From: Euperipatoides rowelli
Taxonomy: Eukaryota > Onychophora > Udeonychophora > Euonychophora > Peripatopsidae
Direction: 5' to 3' (one strand)
Length of the DNA: 18,859 bases
Assembly (NCBI GenBank): GCA_003024985.2
Contig: PXIH01S0015966.1
A program made the position numbers and the translations under genes. The notes under the pieces were generated by a model, which worked only from the letters and a program-made list of their open reading frames with translations, searched no databases and was not told where the DNA came from. How positions within the stretch are numbered: position 1 is the stretch's first letter; each line of letters starts with the position of its first letter. Below are positions 1-11,097 of the stretch, in pieces.

Positions 1-114
1 CCAAGGGAAAATTTGGAAAAAATAAAAATCATATAAAATGAAACAGAAATTCAAGAAAACCTTAGTTGATGGGCACAAAGTCAATCTTAACGACCACTCT
101 ACAAATCAGACATA

Positions 115-200
115 AAGGCAACAAAACGTCAACCAACAAAAAAAAAAAGCTTAGCAAATCACAGCAAGGCAACAAAACGTCAAAAAAAAAAAGCTTATAA
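115..200 (+). repeat. 51-bp tandem duplication, two copies
   Basis: AAGGCAACAAAACGTCAA occurs at 115 and again at 166, each followed by an A-run and AAGCTTA. The second copy is shortened in the A-rich part. Confidence 0.75.
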
Positions 201-387
201 AAAAATCTGTAAATACATACACCTTGACCCCCCCTGAGAAAATTGTCTGAAAGAAACACAGATCGGCAGTAAGACCTAGACAGATCTCAAGGCCCATCTT
301 ATAGATTACGTTTGGCCCAAAAGGCAGGCCTACCTATCTAGAACATTCTCTGAATGGGCCAGTGATATAATTACATAAGGGGTGGTT

Positions 388-419
388 TATGGTGTAGGAC
401 CTCCCTGTCCTACCCCATA
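388..419. other. 13-bp inverted repeat with 6-nt loop
   Basis: TATGGTGTAGGAC (388-400) pairs with GTCCTACCCCATA (407-419) at 12 of 13 positions around CTCCCT. It is unusually G/C-rich for its surroundings. It may be the remains of a repeat end or an RNA hairpin; nothing ties it to a gene. Confidence 0.6.
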
Positions 420-813
420 GTACCATATTATAGAAAATAATTTGCTCAGACTAAAATAATAAAAACATACTTTTTTTTTCTATTTTAAATCATATTAAAT
501 TTTTATTAAAATAAACTTTCCTCGACATATCTTTTAACAATTTTATAAATGTTACCTAACTAGTTGTACATACCAATTAGTTTGTATATTTGTTGACTTT
601 CTGAAACAGCTAAAATAAATTTAATTTTACAATTCAAATCCCATCAATATATATTTTTTTAAATATTTCATCCAGAATACAGCAACAATTAAATATTGGT
701 AGCATGATTAGTTTTTTTTTTTTTAAAATACAGTAACGTTTTCAGTTTACATTTAATTTTAGCTTTTTAAAATATTTACACACAAAAATACATGAGTCTA
801 GAAGCAAGCGATA

Positions 814-990
814 CAATCCACATTTTTAGTTATATTTACAGTCCTAAGTTAACCTTACCCTAATAACCTAATTCCCACTATGCCCCAACCCTATGATGAT
901 GAAGGGGTGAAATAATGCTGTTTTTTGATCGATTTTGAGAATTATAATTGCACTTCCGTAATGACGAAAATATAAGTAGAATGTGGATTG
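814..990. mobile_element. 177-bp MITE with TA target duplication (Tc1/mariner-like)
   Basis: The ends are inverted copies. The left end starts CAATCCACATTTTTAGTTAT and the right end, reverse-complemented, starts CAATCCACATTCTACTTAT. They match over about 25 bp with one gap. The dinucleotide TA flanks both ends (812-813 and 991-992), as expected for TA-targeting transposons. No coding capacity. A diverged relative lies inverted at about 6495-6625. Confidence 0.7.
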
Positions 991-1813
991 TACCGTCTGT
1001 ATTTAGACAATTTTCAAAAATACAATTTATCTTAACATTCTTTAAACAAAAAAACATTTTTTTTTCATGCAGTGAAATATAAAATATAAGAAAGTACATG
1101 AGCACAATAAAATATTTAAATTAAAGGTCAATGCAAAAGGAAGAGGACAAATGTTAGTTATAAATTTAATTAAAAAAAAAAAAATATGCATATAATATTC
1201 AGCCTCCTGAAATCCGGTCATCCTGAAATTAGGGTCATGAGAACTTCAGTTTTGACTTAAAAATATAGTTTATAGTTTTCAGTTTATTACAAATTTGGGC
1301 TAAATTTTTTAACTATTTGATTTTATATTTAAAAAAAAAAAAAAAACATCTTTTAGTATTTATAAAATTAAAACAACACATAGACTAGCTTTTAAATAGT
1401 TTTATTTTTTTTTTGTTAATGTCACTATTAAATAAACATTTTTTAAAAATAAAAATAAATCTCTCAAACTATTTATCTAGGCCTACATTTTTTTTAGTTC
1501 AAACTATTTTTATAAGGTCGTGGCTTTCCTTGAGTTGAAACCAGAGTCAGAATTATTGATTGAAATAGACACCCTATAATAATAATAAAAAAAATATCCC
1601 TTCAAACACCCAATAGTCAAATTAGAGATACAAATGTAGTACAGAACGGTATTTAGGATAGGCTTACTGTTTACTAGACTTCTCGATTTTAAATTTGAAT
1701 ATTTTAGGGGGGGGGGAGGGATATGGCATTTACAAAAATACAAATTCAGTAAATGGATAGCCAGTATTTTTTTTAAACACCTTTTCTCCTTATAAAATAC
1801 TAAATTTTAACAC

Positions 1814-2479
1814 TAGGGATGTACCGCAAATGGAATTTTCGACTACAGCTAGAACCTAAAAATTAAATAATTTTTTTCCATTTTCTACAAGTAACCTATT
1901 ATAGATAAATTTCAATTTTAAAAGTTTATATTATTGTTTTCAATAAGGATGGAAAAAGTTTATTTTGCTAAGTTCATTTAAAAAAAAAAACCCTAACTTT
2001 ACAATTTAGACACTAAATGAATATTTGAAATTTAATAGTTTTGTTCTGCCGTCTCCAATTTAAATTGTGCAATACGGTACTAAACTATAGGTCTAATGAT
2101 TAATATAATTTTAGTTTACCTTGCTAAAAATTTTTTACGTCTCTTCCCGGCTTAATTTGTAGTTATATTGTTTCATTTTCCCAGATTCATTTCTGAACAA
2201 ATCCACATTAAAAAAAAAAAAAAAAATAGAATTTTTCAAGAAATTAAAAAATTGTTTTCAAATTTAAACTTATTTTGTCATGATCATTAAGCCTATATAA
2301 AAAGTTACAAAAAAAAAAAAAAAGCATAATGGTTCCAGACAATGAATAAGGAGTCTTTTGGCAGAGATGAAATGATGGAATAATTCCAACTAAGGCTTCG
2401 GCTGGAGAAGTCACAATTTCCGGCCATATCTGGACTTAAATCCTGAATTTGGCGAAAATGGAATTTCGGTACATCCCTA
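1814..2479. mobile_element. 666-bp non-autonomous hAT-type transposon
   Basis: Both ends read TAGGGATGTACCG in inverted orientation, and similarity continues inward (AAAT, three mismatches, ATTTTCG). The flanking 8-mers TTTAACAC (1806-1813) and TTTATCAC (2480-2487) match at 7 of 8 positions, the 8-bp target duplication of hAT elements, and fit the nTnnnnAn pattern of the Ac branch. TAGGGATG-type ends and internal CTTCGGCTGG-type subterminal words are typical of hAT derivatives. No transposase frame survives. Confidence 0.85.
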
Positions 2480-2784
2480 TTTATCACTTTATTTCTGTAT
2501 GAAATGCTTATGAATGCATATACAGTATCTCATAAACTTATGTGTTTTTCAAGTTTTATATTTTGAATTCCTCAAACTTTCAAAATGTAAATCTGAAAAA
2601 AAAATTAAAATGAATTGCTACGTACAATCGTACATATCGAATTGCTACTAAACCTGAAAGCAGGCATATTTAGTATTTTGCCAATGTTATTTATGGGTAT
2701 TACACTAGTTTTTAAATTATATAAACTTGTAATGGCACATTGCACACCTTGAGCCCTTGACAAAAATTTTATAGGCTACAATGC

Positions 2785-3195
2785 TTATTACATGTTAGCA
2801 AATGATTGTTATACATAAGTTAGCAGCCAATTGTTATACAGGGTATTTTTAATCACAAATTAGCAGACGATTGTTATACATTGCTTATCACAAGTTAGAA
2901 GACAATTGTTATACAGCATATTATTAATCACAAATTAGCAGACGATTGTTATAAATTGCTTATCATAAGTTATCAGACGATTGTTATGCCGGTACAGTGC
3001 TTACACAAGTTAGCAGACGATTGTTATACATGTTAGCAGACAATTGTTATACCGAATTTGTTAATCACAAGTTAGCAGACGATTGTTATAAATTGCTTAT
3101 CACAAGTTAGCAGATGATTGTTATACAGTGTTTATCACAAGTTAGCAGACAATTGTTATACATTGCTTATCACAAGTTAGCAGGCGATACATTGC
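2785..3195 (+). repeat. minisatellite, about 12 copies, mostly 35-bp or 39-bp periods
   Basis: The core TTAGCAGACGATTGTTATA recurs about twelve times with substitutions, usually followed by cATTGCTTATCACAAG. Spacing alternates among about 22, 35, 38 and 41 bases, so units have been shortened or extended. The last copy is truncated. Each full unit carries ATTGTT (reverse complement AACAAT, the SOX core), and several carry CAATTG. There are no unique spacers of uniform length and this is not a CRISPR array. Confidence 0.9.
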
Positions 3196-3517
3196 TTAGA
3201 TCAGTGTTGTCCAACTTTATTTCAAAATCGCTAAAATGAAAGTAACAATTTTTTTTTTGGCTATTTAATTTTGCAATTCTCCACACATTGGCGGCCATTT
3301 TGCCAAATGGTGATCAGGTTGAACAAGAGTATAATACAACTAAATCCTAGGAAATTGATGTAGTGCATCACCATCCTACAATGCCTTTTTAGCGTATTTG
3401 ACAAGTCAATGGCCACATAAACAAAAATAGAATATATATTATATTTTGCAAGTCCTGATGCCAAAGCAAAACAAAAACTGTCCGCGATCATGACTTTAAA
3501 GATGTTATGATCTAGAA

Positions 3518-3787
3518 CAGAGGTGCACAACTTTATTCATCTACGTGCCCCCTTTTGATGGGAAATTATGTTTACGCAACCTTGAATAATGCAAATTCTA
3601 GTTTAAAAAAAATACTTGTATTTATTTTAAAGATTTTCCTAGGCTTGATAGAATATTTTTAGGCCAAGTTATAAAACACAAATAAAAAGAAAATATTTTA
3701 AAAATAAACCAAAAATACTTATAAATATATGCAAACTGCTTCCATAAAATGCCCCTGGGGGCAGTACCGCCCTGTTGTGCATCACTA
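3518..3787. mobile_element. 270-bp hAT (Charlie-like) MITE in a TCTAGA target
   Basis: The left end CAGAGGTGCACAAC and right end, reverse-complemented, TAGTGATGCACAAC agree at 11 of 14 positions. Flanking 8-mers ATCTAGAA (3510-3517) and GTCTAGAA (3788-3795) agree at 7 of 8. The target fits NTCTAGAN, which I recall as the preference of Charlie-type hAT elements. Internally, CGTGCCCCC and GGGGGCAGTACCG lie near opposite ends. No coding capacity. Confidence 0.85.
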
Positions 3788-3795
3788 GTCTAGAA

Positions 3796-5815
3796 TATCC
3801 ACTTAGAAAACTCTTTTATAATTATGCTAACAAATAAATTTCTAAGATTTCAAAATGTATTTTTACTTGATAGCTTTCAATTTTGTATTTTAAAATACCA
3901 TATCACAAATATACTTTTTATTGTAGATAATTTTTTTAAAGAATAATGCTAATAAAGTTACAGCTGCCACATTTTTTTAATAGATGTTTTGTCTGTGAAT
4001 AGCTGTCATATAGCCAATTGTTATAGACACCCAATAAAAATTGACACCAACAACTATTGCATTATTTGTGAAGTACCTGAGGAATGGCTAAACAATACAC
4101 CCCTTCAAATAACATGGTAACAAGTGCCAAAAATAAAAATTTTAGGAGAAAAAAAAACTAAAACATTTCCATATATTTTCTCCTATTCTCTCATTATTAA
4201 GCTCTATAATAGGATGCCTGGTGCTTGTCCCTTTTCACACAGCATTGGTATCATGCAAACAATTCACTGCTGTAGATAATTAAAACATGGCCAAAATGGT
4301 ACTCGTCACCTTGTTGCTACAAGGATGAAAATTACAGTATAGGATTTTAAGATTAATAAATGTTTTTTGAAAAAATATGGTATACATCTACAGTATATTT
4401 TTTTCAGATTTAAATTTAACATTTTTGCTATAATAAAATAAACAATACTTTTCATAATTATTCAGTTGAATTTAAGTTTTTTCACTTTAATAATCACTGT
4501 ATTATCCTTAAAACAAATTGTGAACCAGCGATTCCTGTGTTCCAACAAGAACACTATAATTAAAAAAAAAAAAAAAATTTTTGCAAATTAGTAGCCTATA
4601 CCGCTTTTGTATCATCATAATCCGTATCATTTTTGTTTTTTATTAATATATTAGCATAGACTAATATAATCAAATGGACAATGGGACTCAATTTTTTATT
4701 TAAAAAAAAAACTAGATAGCCACAAAAGTAATAGTAGTGCTCCTTAAATACATTATAATTGAGGAATGAAATGTGTCAGTGCCCAAAAAAGTTTGGAAAT
4801 GATATTGTAGACAATAATTTTTACTAAATTTCATTGGTTAAAAATCAATCGCTGAGATATTAAAAAAAAAAGTGTTTCAAACAAGTCATAGGTTATAGAT
4901 TAGGCCTTCACTGAATTCAATTAAAAAAAAAAAAAGCCTAGACTTATTGAATCTAGTTTTTGTTAACCAATAAAATACAGCCTAGCCTCAAAAACATTTT
5001 TCATTTTTATGTTAAAATATTAAATATTTTGGTCAATTATTAAAAAAACAAAACCCTGTAGCCTATACGACATTTCAAATTTTTTTTTGCAAGTAGTCTT
5101 GAATCTAGTCAATAAACTAAGCTAGGCATACCCGCTTTTCTATGTAATAGCTACACATCTAAAATAGGCACTACTAAATTGCATCCTTGGTACGGTAGCT
5201 TTGCAACTGTGTTTGCATGGGTAAGTTTGCAATTGTGTTCATAGCAAAAATAAATGCTTCTAGAGAATATAAATTTCATCTTTACGAAATAGATTTGCAG
5301 CTGCCTATCTACATACAGTATATTAATAATTGGCACAAATGGCTACATTTGGAGAATCAAGCCCCTTAACGTTTAATTAGAAGACAAAAATACACATTTT
5401 TTTCCCTTTGCATTATCTTTTCTTGGAAATATATCATTTCATGCATAACATGGGCACCAGAAATGATTGTATTAGATTAACCCACAGAAGCTTAATTTGC
5501 ATACATATCGGTGATTTTGATTAGCACATCAAGACATTTATTTTTATTAGCAAATAGCTTTGATTTCAAGCCTGGTGCATCAACTGAAATGAGACCATTT
5601 TTTTTCCCCACACTGCATATGACCTTTAAGTAAAAATACAAATTTTAAAATATAATCAAGCAATTGAACATCTACAGATTAAAAAAATAACAAATTCAAC
5701 TAACTTGGAATATAAAATTGCAACTTCCCAAATTCAACATCTTATTTTTTTCAAACTGAAGTAGGTACAATAATATAACAGTCATTCATAAGAAACATTA
5801 ACACAACCTCGGGAA
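3796..5815. other. intergenic or intronic, AT-rich; no gene seen
   Basis: I see no frame with coding character, no RNA gene and no bounded transposon. There are A-runs (4561, 4921, 4861) and short repeats such as TTGAATCTAGT (about 4948 and 5098). ATTGGTTAA at about 4833 is inverted as TTAACCAAT at about 4963; it may mark the ends of a small damaged element of about 140 bp. Confidence 0.6.
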
Positions 5816-6494
5816 TTTGAGAATAGGGTTGCCAATGGCCCAAAGGAGAACGTAATTAAAAAGCACAAAGACACACAACAAAAAACATTCAAGACTTTTT
5901 TTCATCTGGGGATTGAGTGAATGAGAGAAAATCTAAATTGGTAAGGAAAAAAATGGACGAAGGGGTTGGGGGTAACAATTATAAAGAAAATATTGTATAG
6001 TATATAATTAGATCCATACTTTATTTGGTTCATTACAATGTAAAAATGCATTAAACGTTACATTTTTTAATGCAAGCGAATATGAGCCAAATAAATTAGA
6101 ATTTTAAACATTTAACCAATTAACATTTTTTTTTTTTTTTTTTTAAATAATAAAACAGATCTTGTATGGTTATTGACCCCATTTTCTTGCTTCAAAACAC
6201 AATAGACTAATCACAAGATAGATTGTACAGTTAATATATAGAAAATCATGATTGGTCTATATTGTTTTAAATTACAGTAGGCTATAACTTGAACAATAAA
6301 AAATATAACAATTTATAAACCTATTATAATGGATTATTAAAGGGAAAAAAAACAATTTACAAAAATATTTGAAAATATACATGTTCTTTTTCAAATCCTG
6401 ACCACTTTGGAACTTCTTTATTACCTACCCCCAATTTAAAAAAAACAGTTTCAAATATTAGCCTATAAATTAGATTCTTATTTATAAATTTTTA

Positions 6495-6625
6495 GGTTAG
6501 GATGACGGAATTTTGTGCAAAAATGATCAAAAAAAAAATGTTTGCGCCTTTTACTGTATTATAGGTTTGGGGCATAGTTATTACAGATTAGGAGTTAGGA
6601 TTGGGATGAACATTAGGACAGTAAA
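6495..6625. mobile_element. diverged inverted copy of the 814-990 element
   Basis: Read on the opposite strand, this stretch keeps the order of landmarks of the 814-990 element: GGACxGTAAA, then ACTATGCCCCAAxCCTAT, then GATCaaaaaa, then the ACGGAA region. The middle block ATAGGTTTGGGGCATAGT (6561-6578) differs from the reverse complement of the other copy at one position. The terminal repeats are no longer recognisable, so the boundaries are approximate and this is an older or damaged copy. Confidence 0.55.
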
Positions 6626-6639
6626 AAATTCATACTAGA

Positions 6640-7670
6640 TATTTATACAAAAATGAGTTACAAATGAATCTAATAATTAATGAACGACTGGTTTCTAGTG
6701 CATTAAATTTAAATAAATTTTTAAAATGGGGGTAGGTAGTAAAGAAGACAACACTTTTAACCAACTTAAAATATTATTTATTTTTCCGTATTCGATTTTA
6801 AATTCATAATATTTTGCAAAAAATAATATGGAGATTCAGTCTTGGAATTTCTCTGAATATTTTATTTTGTATTCATACGCCAAAAATAAGAAAAAACAAT
6901 ACCCACTTAAAGCTTTAAACTTTAGTTCAAGGGGACTGATTATGAAGAGTCAAAAACTGTTATGGAAATGCGAACTGCACGTCTTTGAATGAATACGTTA
7001 AAGATCCTATAACTATAATGTTGCTTTTAAAACTTAGATCTCTTGCCGCTATAGTTGTACTTTTTAAGACTTTTAAGAAACTTGTGAACATAGAACACTG
7101 CTGTTTTGCATGAACAGTCAGTATATTTCTTAAGTACAAAAATAAAAAGTAGATATAAGCTAATATAAAAGCTATTCACTGTAGAATATACTGTAGATGA
7201 CAAAAAAAATTGTCTAAAGTGAAAATATATTTTGATATTAAGTGATGCATGTTTCGCTGTCAACACCAAAGTTTTTTTGTGGGAAAATTTAATAAGACCT
7301 CTGGTGACAAAGCTACAAATCATTAATATCAATTCATTATGTTATTTCCATTCAATAAACTATAACATTTTCAATCTGGGTAATGTGAAAGTGTAAGGGT
7401 ATACTGGGTTGGAAGTGGAATAATTTGGTATGGCCACAATAGCACGATGCCACAATTTCTAAAAATAGTAAAATTGGCCATAAAGTAAAAATGGCACTAG
7501 ATACAAGTTATTAATCATAGCAGTAGCTACATGGCTAATGCCTACGCTAACGCTAGGTGCAAATGTCTGAAGTTTTGATCATTTTGACAGGCATTAAGCA
7601 AGTTAAATAAATAATATTCAAATCAATTTTTTACTTATAATCACAATGCTCAAAGATACTGCATAAGTAG
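6640..7670. other. AT-rich non-coding stretch; nothing identified
   Basis: The longest open frame (minus strand, 101 codons, 7027-7332) is rich in Phe, Ser, Tyr and Lys from AT-rich codons, has no motif and no flanking splice or promoter signals. I regard it as chance. Confidence 0.5.
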
Positions 7671-8104
7671 AAAGAAATGAAAACATTCGGGACCTACTGT
7701 TATTCCTCCTGTGCCTGAATTAGAATCAGCCAGAGATAACAACAGTAGTAAAAATATATTAACTGAAGATTTAGCTATGCTACTCGAGAAAATAATTTAG
7801 GAGGATGCTAGTCAGGGCTGTCAAATTGGGGGCTGAATCAATTTTAGATGTAGTTGAAGCTAGTATAAATATTCTGACTACAGCTTTAAAATATAAACTT
7901 ACAATATTATATACTATACAGTCATACGATACTAAAGCGGATGCCGTTGCAGATTTTATTGTAGGCTATGACAAAAAAAATTTAAATATTTTAAAAAAAC
8001 AAAACATTTTTTATCAGTTAATTATTATTCTTCAATTTTATTTACTTTTTATAGGCCTAGCTTGAAAATTTTAATTAAGAAAATAAGTTTTTATAATCGA
8101 TGAA

Positions 8105-8240
8105 ATTTGCACCTAAGTATTACGCTGGTGTAGCCATATTTAAAACAAAGGAGTCGGAGCCAAATTCGACCTGTGGGAAAATAGAGGGTGTACTAACTCC
8201 ACAGCCAAGATACAGTACTAATAATTGGTCAGAGCCTGAA
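8105..8240. repeat. possible relic of a GGAGTCGGAG...ACTCCACAGCC dispersed repeat
   Basis: GGAGTCGGAGCCAAATT (about 8150-8166) and ACTCCACAGCC (about 8196-8206) recall a dispersed repeat built of GAGTCGGAGTCGG/CCGACTCCGACTCC that I know loosely from several invertebrate genomes. Only these two words match, so the identification is weak. The same stretch also holds an open + strand frame of 47 codons (8100-8243) and two AG acceptor-like sites on the minus strand. Confidence 0.3.
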
Positions 8241-8243
8241 TAA

Positions 8244-9770
8244 CAAAGAAAAAATAATTCACAATAGAAGAAAAAAATGTACTTATACAAATTATAATAT
8301 AGACTGTGAATTTTATGACAACAATTAAAACTCAAAATAGCTCCGGCATGAAAATATTTTTCTGGAAATTAATAAACGGAGAAGTTAAAAGATGAGAATG
8401 TTTTTTTTTTTCTTCTTTCCATTCTCAATCAGGATATACAGTATAGCCTATACAGTATTTTGTATTCCTTGTAAATTTAACAAAAAAAATTTTGTGCAAG
8501 ATTTTCAATGACAGGGCAGAACAAAATTACATCATGAAGGAAGAATCTTACATTTAGAAACATGCATTACAGTTCAGCTGTCATTGAAAGTTAACAATGC
8601 AACATTGATAAAAATCTAAACAAAATTGAATATTGAAAAAAAAATGTATTTACATACAACCAATTGTTATTTCTGAGTTCGAGGGAAATGGCATTTTGTA
8701 GGTGCTAATAACTAAATTATTGGAAACATGTAAAATGTATAACGTTTAGAAATTATATCCGAGTTCCATTAATTTTTACTTTAATATTTTAGGAAACTAA
8801 TCAAAAAGACATGTTGCACATCTACTTTATCTTGCTAGCATTTGGAGGTGATTAGTTGAAATTATGGGTGTTTACGCAATTATTTCCCATTAAAAAATTT
8901 ATAAAAATTATTCCATAATCATTGATTTCACACAAGATATTGTGGAAATTGACCAATTAGCATTTGTTGTGAGATTCACTTATTTAATAGAGCAGACTTA
9001 TAAAAAAGTTTTTGTTTATAATAAGGTACATAAAAGCATCAATATGGAAAAATTGCAAAGTAGAGAATGATTCAGAAATTAGTTTACAGGACTGCAAAGG
9101 GCAGTTATAAGGTCATCAACATTGACCAGTACTTTTCTAAACTTCAAGCATGCATATTCTAGAAATATTTTGTGAGACATACTGTATACAGTACAGGTAT
9201 ATTCTAAACTTAATAAGGGAATGTGCAACAAAATATTGCATTAAATAATTTGGGCACATTTTTATCTGCCACAACCCAAGATGAGAAAAAAATGCTCTCC
9301 TAAAAAGAGGGAATCCGTATGCATAGTTCCCAAAAGATTAAGTGTGCTCTCAGCAAAAGCATATTTTTACAACACTCGTGTGCTGTATGCATTTAAATGA
9401 AACTTTGAATCTATTTATAAAGACATTTCTCAGAAATCTTCAGTGAATGTAAAAAGCAGAAACATTTATAATTAAGTAAATGAGCAGAAACAATAATTTT
9501 GGTAGTATTTTTTTCCAATAAAATGTTACGAAAACTTATAAATAATTGTCATATTTACAATCTAAAACAAATTCCAATTCTTTTGACCTAAAAAATTAAG
9601 AATGAGATTACATTTAACAAGGGAATATTTTCTAAACGATATGTTTCATGCTATAAGAAGTTTGTACATAAATACTTCTAAACTATACGAGACAATTTAT
9701 TAAAAAATAAATTACCGTAATAAAACTGTGCTATTGTATCAATGAAACATCGATTTTTGACAGAGCTGAA
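8244..9770. other. AT-rich non-coding stretch; nothing identified
   Basis: No open frame with coding character, no tRNA-like fold and no paired terminal repeats were found. Two TACAGTA-type words near 8437-8457 flank TAGCCTA, typical of the window. Confidence 0.5.
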
Positions 9771-10306
9771 GAACCCAGAGAAAGATTTAATAAGACAAAA
9801 TATACCCATTTCAATGAAATTGGCTGAATTTAAGAAAAATGTTTTATACAGTATATGATTACTGGTTTATAGTCAGAAATAAACCAAAATAAAAAAATGT
9901 TAGAATTTGAACTTATTTTCCTTTCAGAACCCTAAACTTGATAAATAGGCTTATCAAGAATGAATTGTGGTGGTAACATTTCACATCATAAGCCTGATAT
10001 TTCATAAAGTCGAAGGTTTATCACCAAAATATTAGCAGTTTAGTTGAACTTAGAGAGCACATTCAGGCGACAGCGCAGTAGATAACCCCAGAAATTATTC
10101 AAAATGTGTTTCGAACGCAAGAGATCAATTTTAAAATTTCAGGGACATTTGATGGACACATATTGAAAGGCTTAATTAAAATTTTGCATTATTTGTTTCA
10201 ATTTATTTATGAAAATAAACCAGTAATCATATAATTAATTTTTTTTTTAATTCAGCCGATTTCATTGAAATCAAATGGGTAGTAAATTTTGGGACATCCT
10301 GGTTAA
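9771..10306 (+). mobile_element. Deleted Tc1/mariner (IS630)-like transposon with long inverted repeats
   Basis: The arm at about 9795-9884 is mirrored by the arm at about 10200-10290. Shared blocks, in inverted orientation, include TACCCATTT, TCAATGAAAT, GGCTGAATT and TATATGATTACTGGTTTAT. Further out, AACCAGGATGTCCC at the right end has only a weak counterpart at the left (AACCCAGAG, 9772-9780), so the outer boundaries are approximate. The roughly 310-bp centre keeps a piece of transposase reading frame (see 10010-10180). Target duplications are not clear; a TTAA-like border is possible on the right only. Confidence 0.7.
10010..10180 (+). pseudogene. decayed C-terminus of a Tc1/mariner/IS630-type transposase
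   Basis: One + strand frame reads SKVYHQNISSLVELREHI, then after four residues an in-frame TAG (10079-10081), then ITPEIIQNVFRTQE and, after a few residues, DGHILKGLIK. Known: many IS630/Tc1-like transposases end with the order K-x-VY, L-x-ELRxRI, ITPExxxNV and nGGHIxxxI. The order and spacing agree. The frame is broken by the stop, and upstream homology is lost at a frame shift near 10008. It sits just inside the right inverted repeat, where a transposase C-terminus belongs. Confidence 0.65.
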
Positions 10307-10733
10307 TAATGACTTAGATGAATGCTTCCATTTTAAACAGATTGTCAGTAATAAATAAAATCAGAATATCAGTTGCCATCTAAGGCTGAGATTCAAATAA
10401 AAATTATAATTAAAAAATAGAATTTAATTTCCGAATATGGCTAGTATTTTGAAGATAATTACGCCGACTGGAGAAAGATCACTTTGTACTCTTTAAAAAT
10501 GAGTAAAAATAGTACCGGTAAATGCAGTTGACATTGTTACGATATACTGTAAGCTGCAGTAGACCTAAACAGTATTGTCAATACAAACACGTTTTTTTAA
10601 AACTATTGATTATTCAGACATACCAAAATAGAACAGTTTGCCGAAACCAAAAGTCAAAAATGGTCATATAGGCCTACTGTAATAAGTAGTGTACCGTAAA
10701 ATAAAAATATCTATCTAAAATTTTTGGTGCAAT

Positions 10734-10765
10734 ATACGGTACAGTATACTGTATATTTACCGTAT
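10734..10765. other. nested palindrome around ACAGTATACTGT
   Basis: ACAGTATACTGT (10741-10752) is a perfect 12-bp palindrome flanked by ATACGGT (10734-10740) and ACCGTAT (10759-10765), which are also mutual reverse complements. The word TACAGTA/TACTGTA is common throughout the window. Confidence 0.55.
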
Positions 10766-10830
10766 GACGTTTATAAAGCAATGGTACCTAAATATCAACA
10801 AATTATCGTAATAATGAAGTAACGCATAGT

Positions 10831-11097
10831 CATGGGCGTCCGCAGAAAAAAATTCCGGGAAGGGGTGGGCAAAAAATTCTTGATAGGCTAAGCTTTTTTT
10901 TTTTTGTATGGGCATTTTTTAGCAGTTAGGGGTACCACTTGCCAGTCCCCCACTGCCCTTGTCCCAGGTATGTTTGCCAAATTGTAGGTTTTTTTCTGTA
11001 TTCTTACATTTTTTTTACCTTAAAAATATTTTTTTATTCGATCCCATGGAAGGGGACAAGTGACACATTTGCCCCCCCCCCCCTATGGACACCCATG
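10831..11097. mobile_element. 267-bp MITE with 8-bp target duplications
   Basis: The left end CATGGGCGTCCGCAG and right end, reverse-complemented, CATGGGTGTCCATAG match at 12 of 15. The flanks CGCATAGT (10823-10830) and CGCATAGC (11098-11105) match at 7 of 8. The interior has GGGGACAAGTGACA and a C-run near the right end, and a loose inverted counterpart CACTTGCC...CTTGTCCC nearer the left. The 8-bp duplication suggests the hAT or P superfamily. A 73-codon open frame here is a by-product of the C/T-rich repeat. Confidence 0.8.

Noticed and set aside
1705-1720. G-run on the + strand as a quadruplex or coding signal
   Set aside because: It is a single homopolymer run, not four spaced G-tracts, and is probably simple sequence.
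2785-3195. regular repeats that might be read as a CRISPR array
   Set aside because: The spacing is uneven, the inter-core sequence is itself repeated rather than unique, there are no cas genes, and the context is a eukaryotic genome.
3202-3222. CAGTGTTGTCCAAC, a hAT-like transposon end at the edge of the minisatellite
   Set aside because: The only possible partner (about 3319-3332, reverse complement TACTCTTGTTCAAC, 10 of 14) lacks a matching target duplication. It is at best a solo end.
4287-4328. ATG in good context followed by a hydrophobic 13-codon frame (MAKMVLVTLLLQG) resembling a signal-peptide start
   Set aside because: It ends at a stop with no splice donor in frame to extend it, so nothing follows the would-be signal peptide.
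4831-4980. inverted ATTGGTTAA words about 140 bp apart
   Set aside because: The match is only about 10-12 bp, AT-rich, and without a flanking duplication.
7027-7332. 101-codon minus-strand open frame
   Set aside because: AT-driven composition, no domain, no splice or promoter context; a frame of this length is expected by chance in 18 kb of AT-rich DNA.
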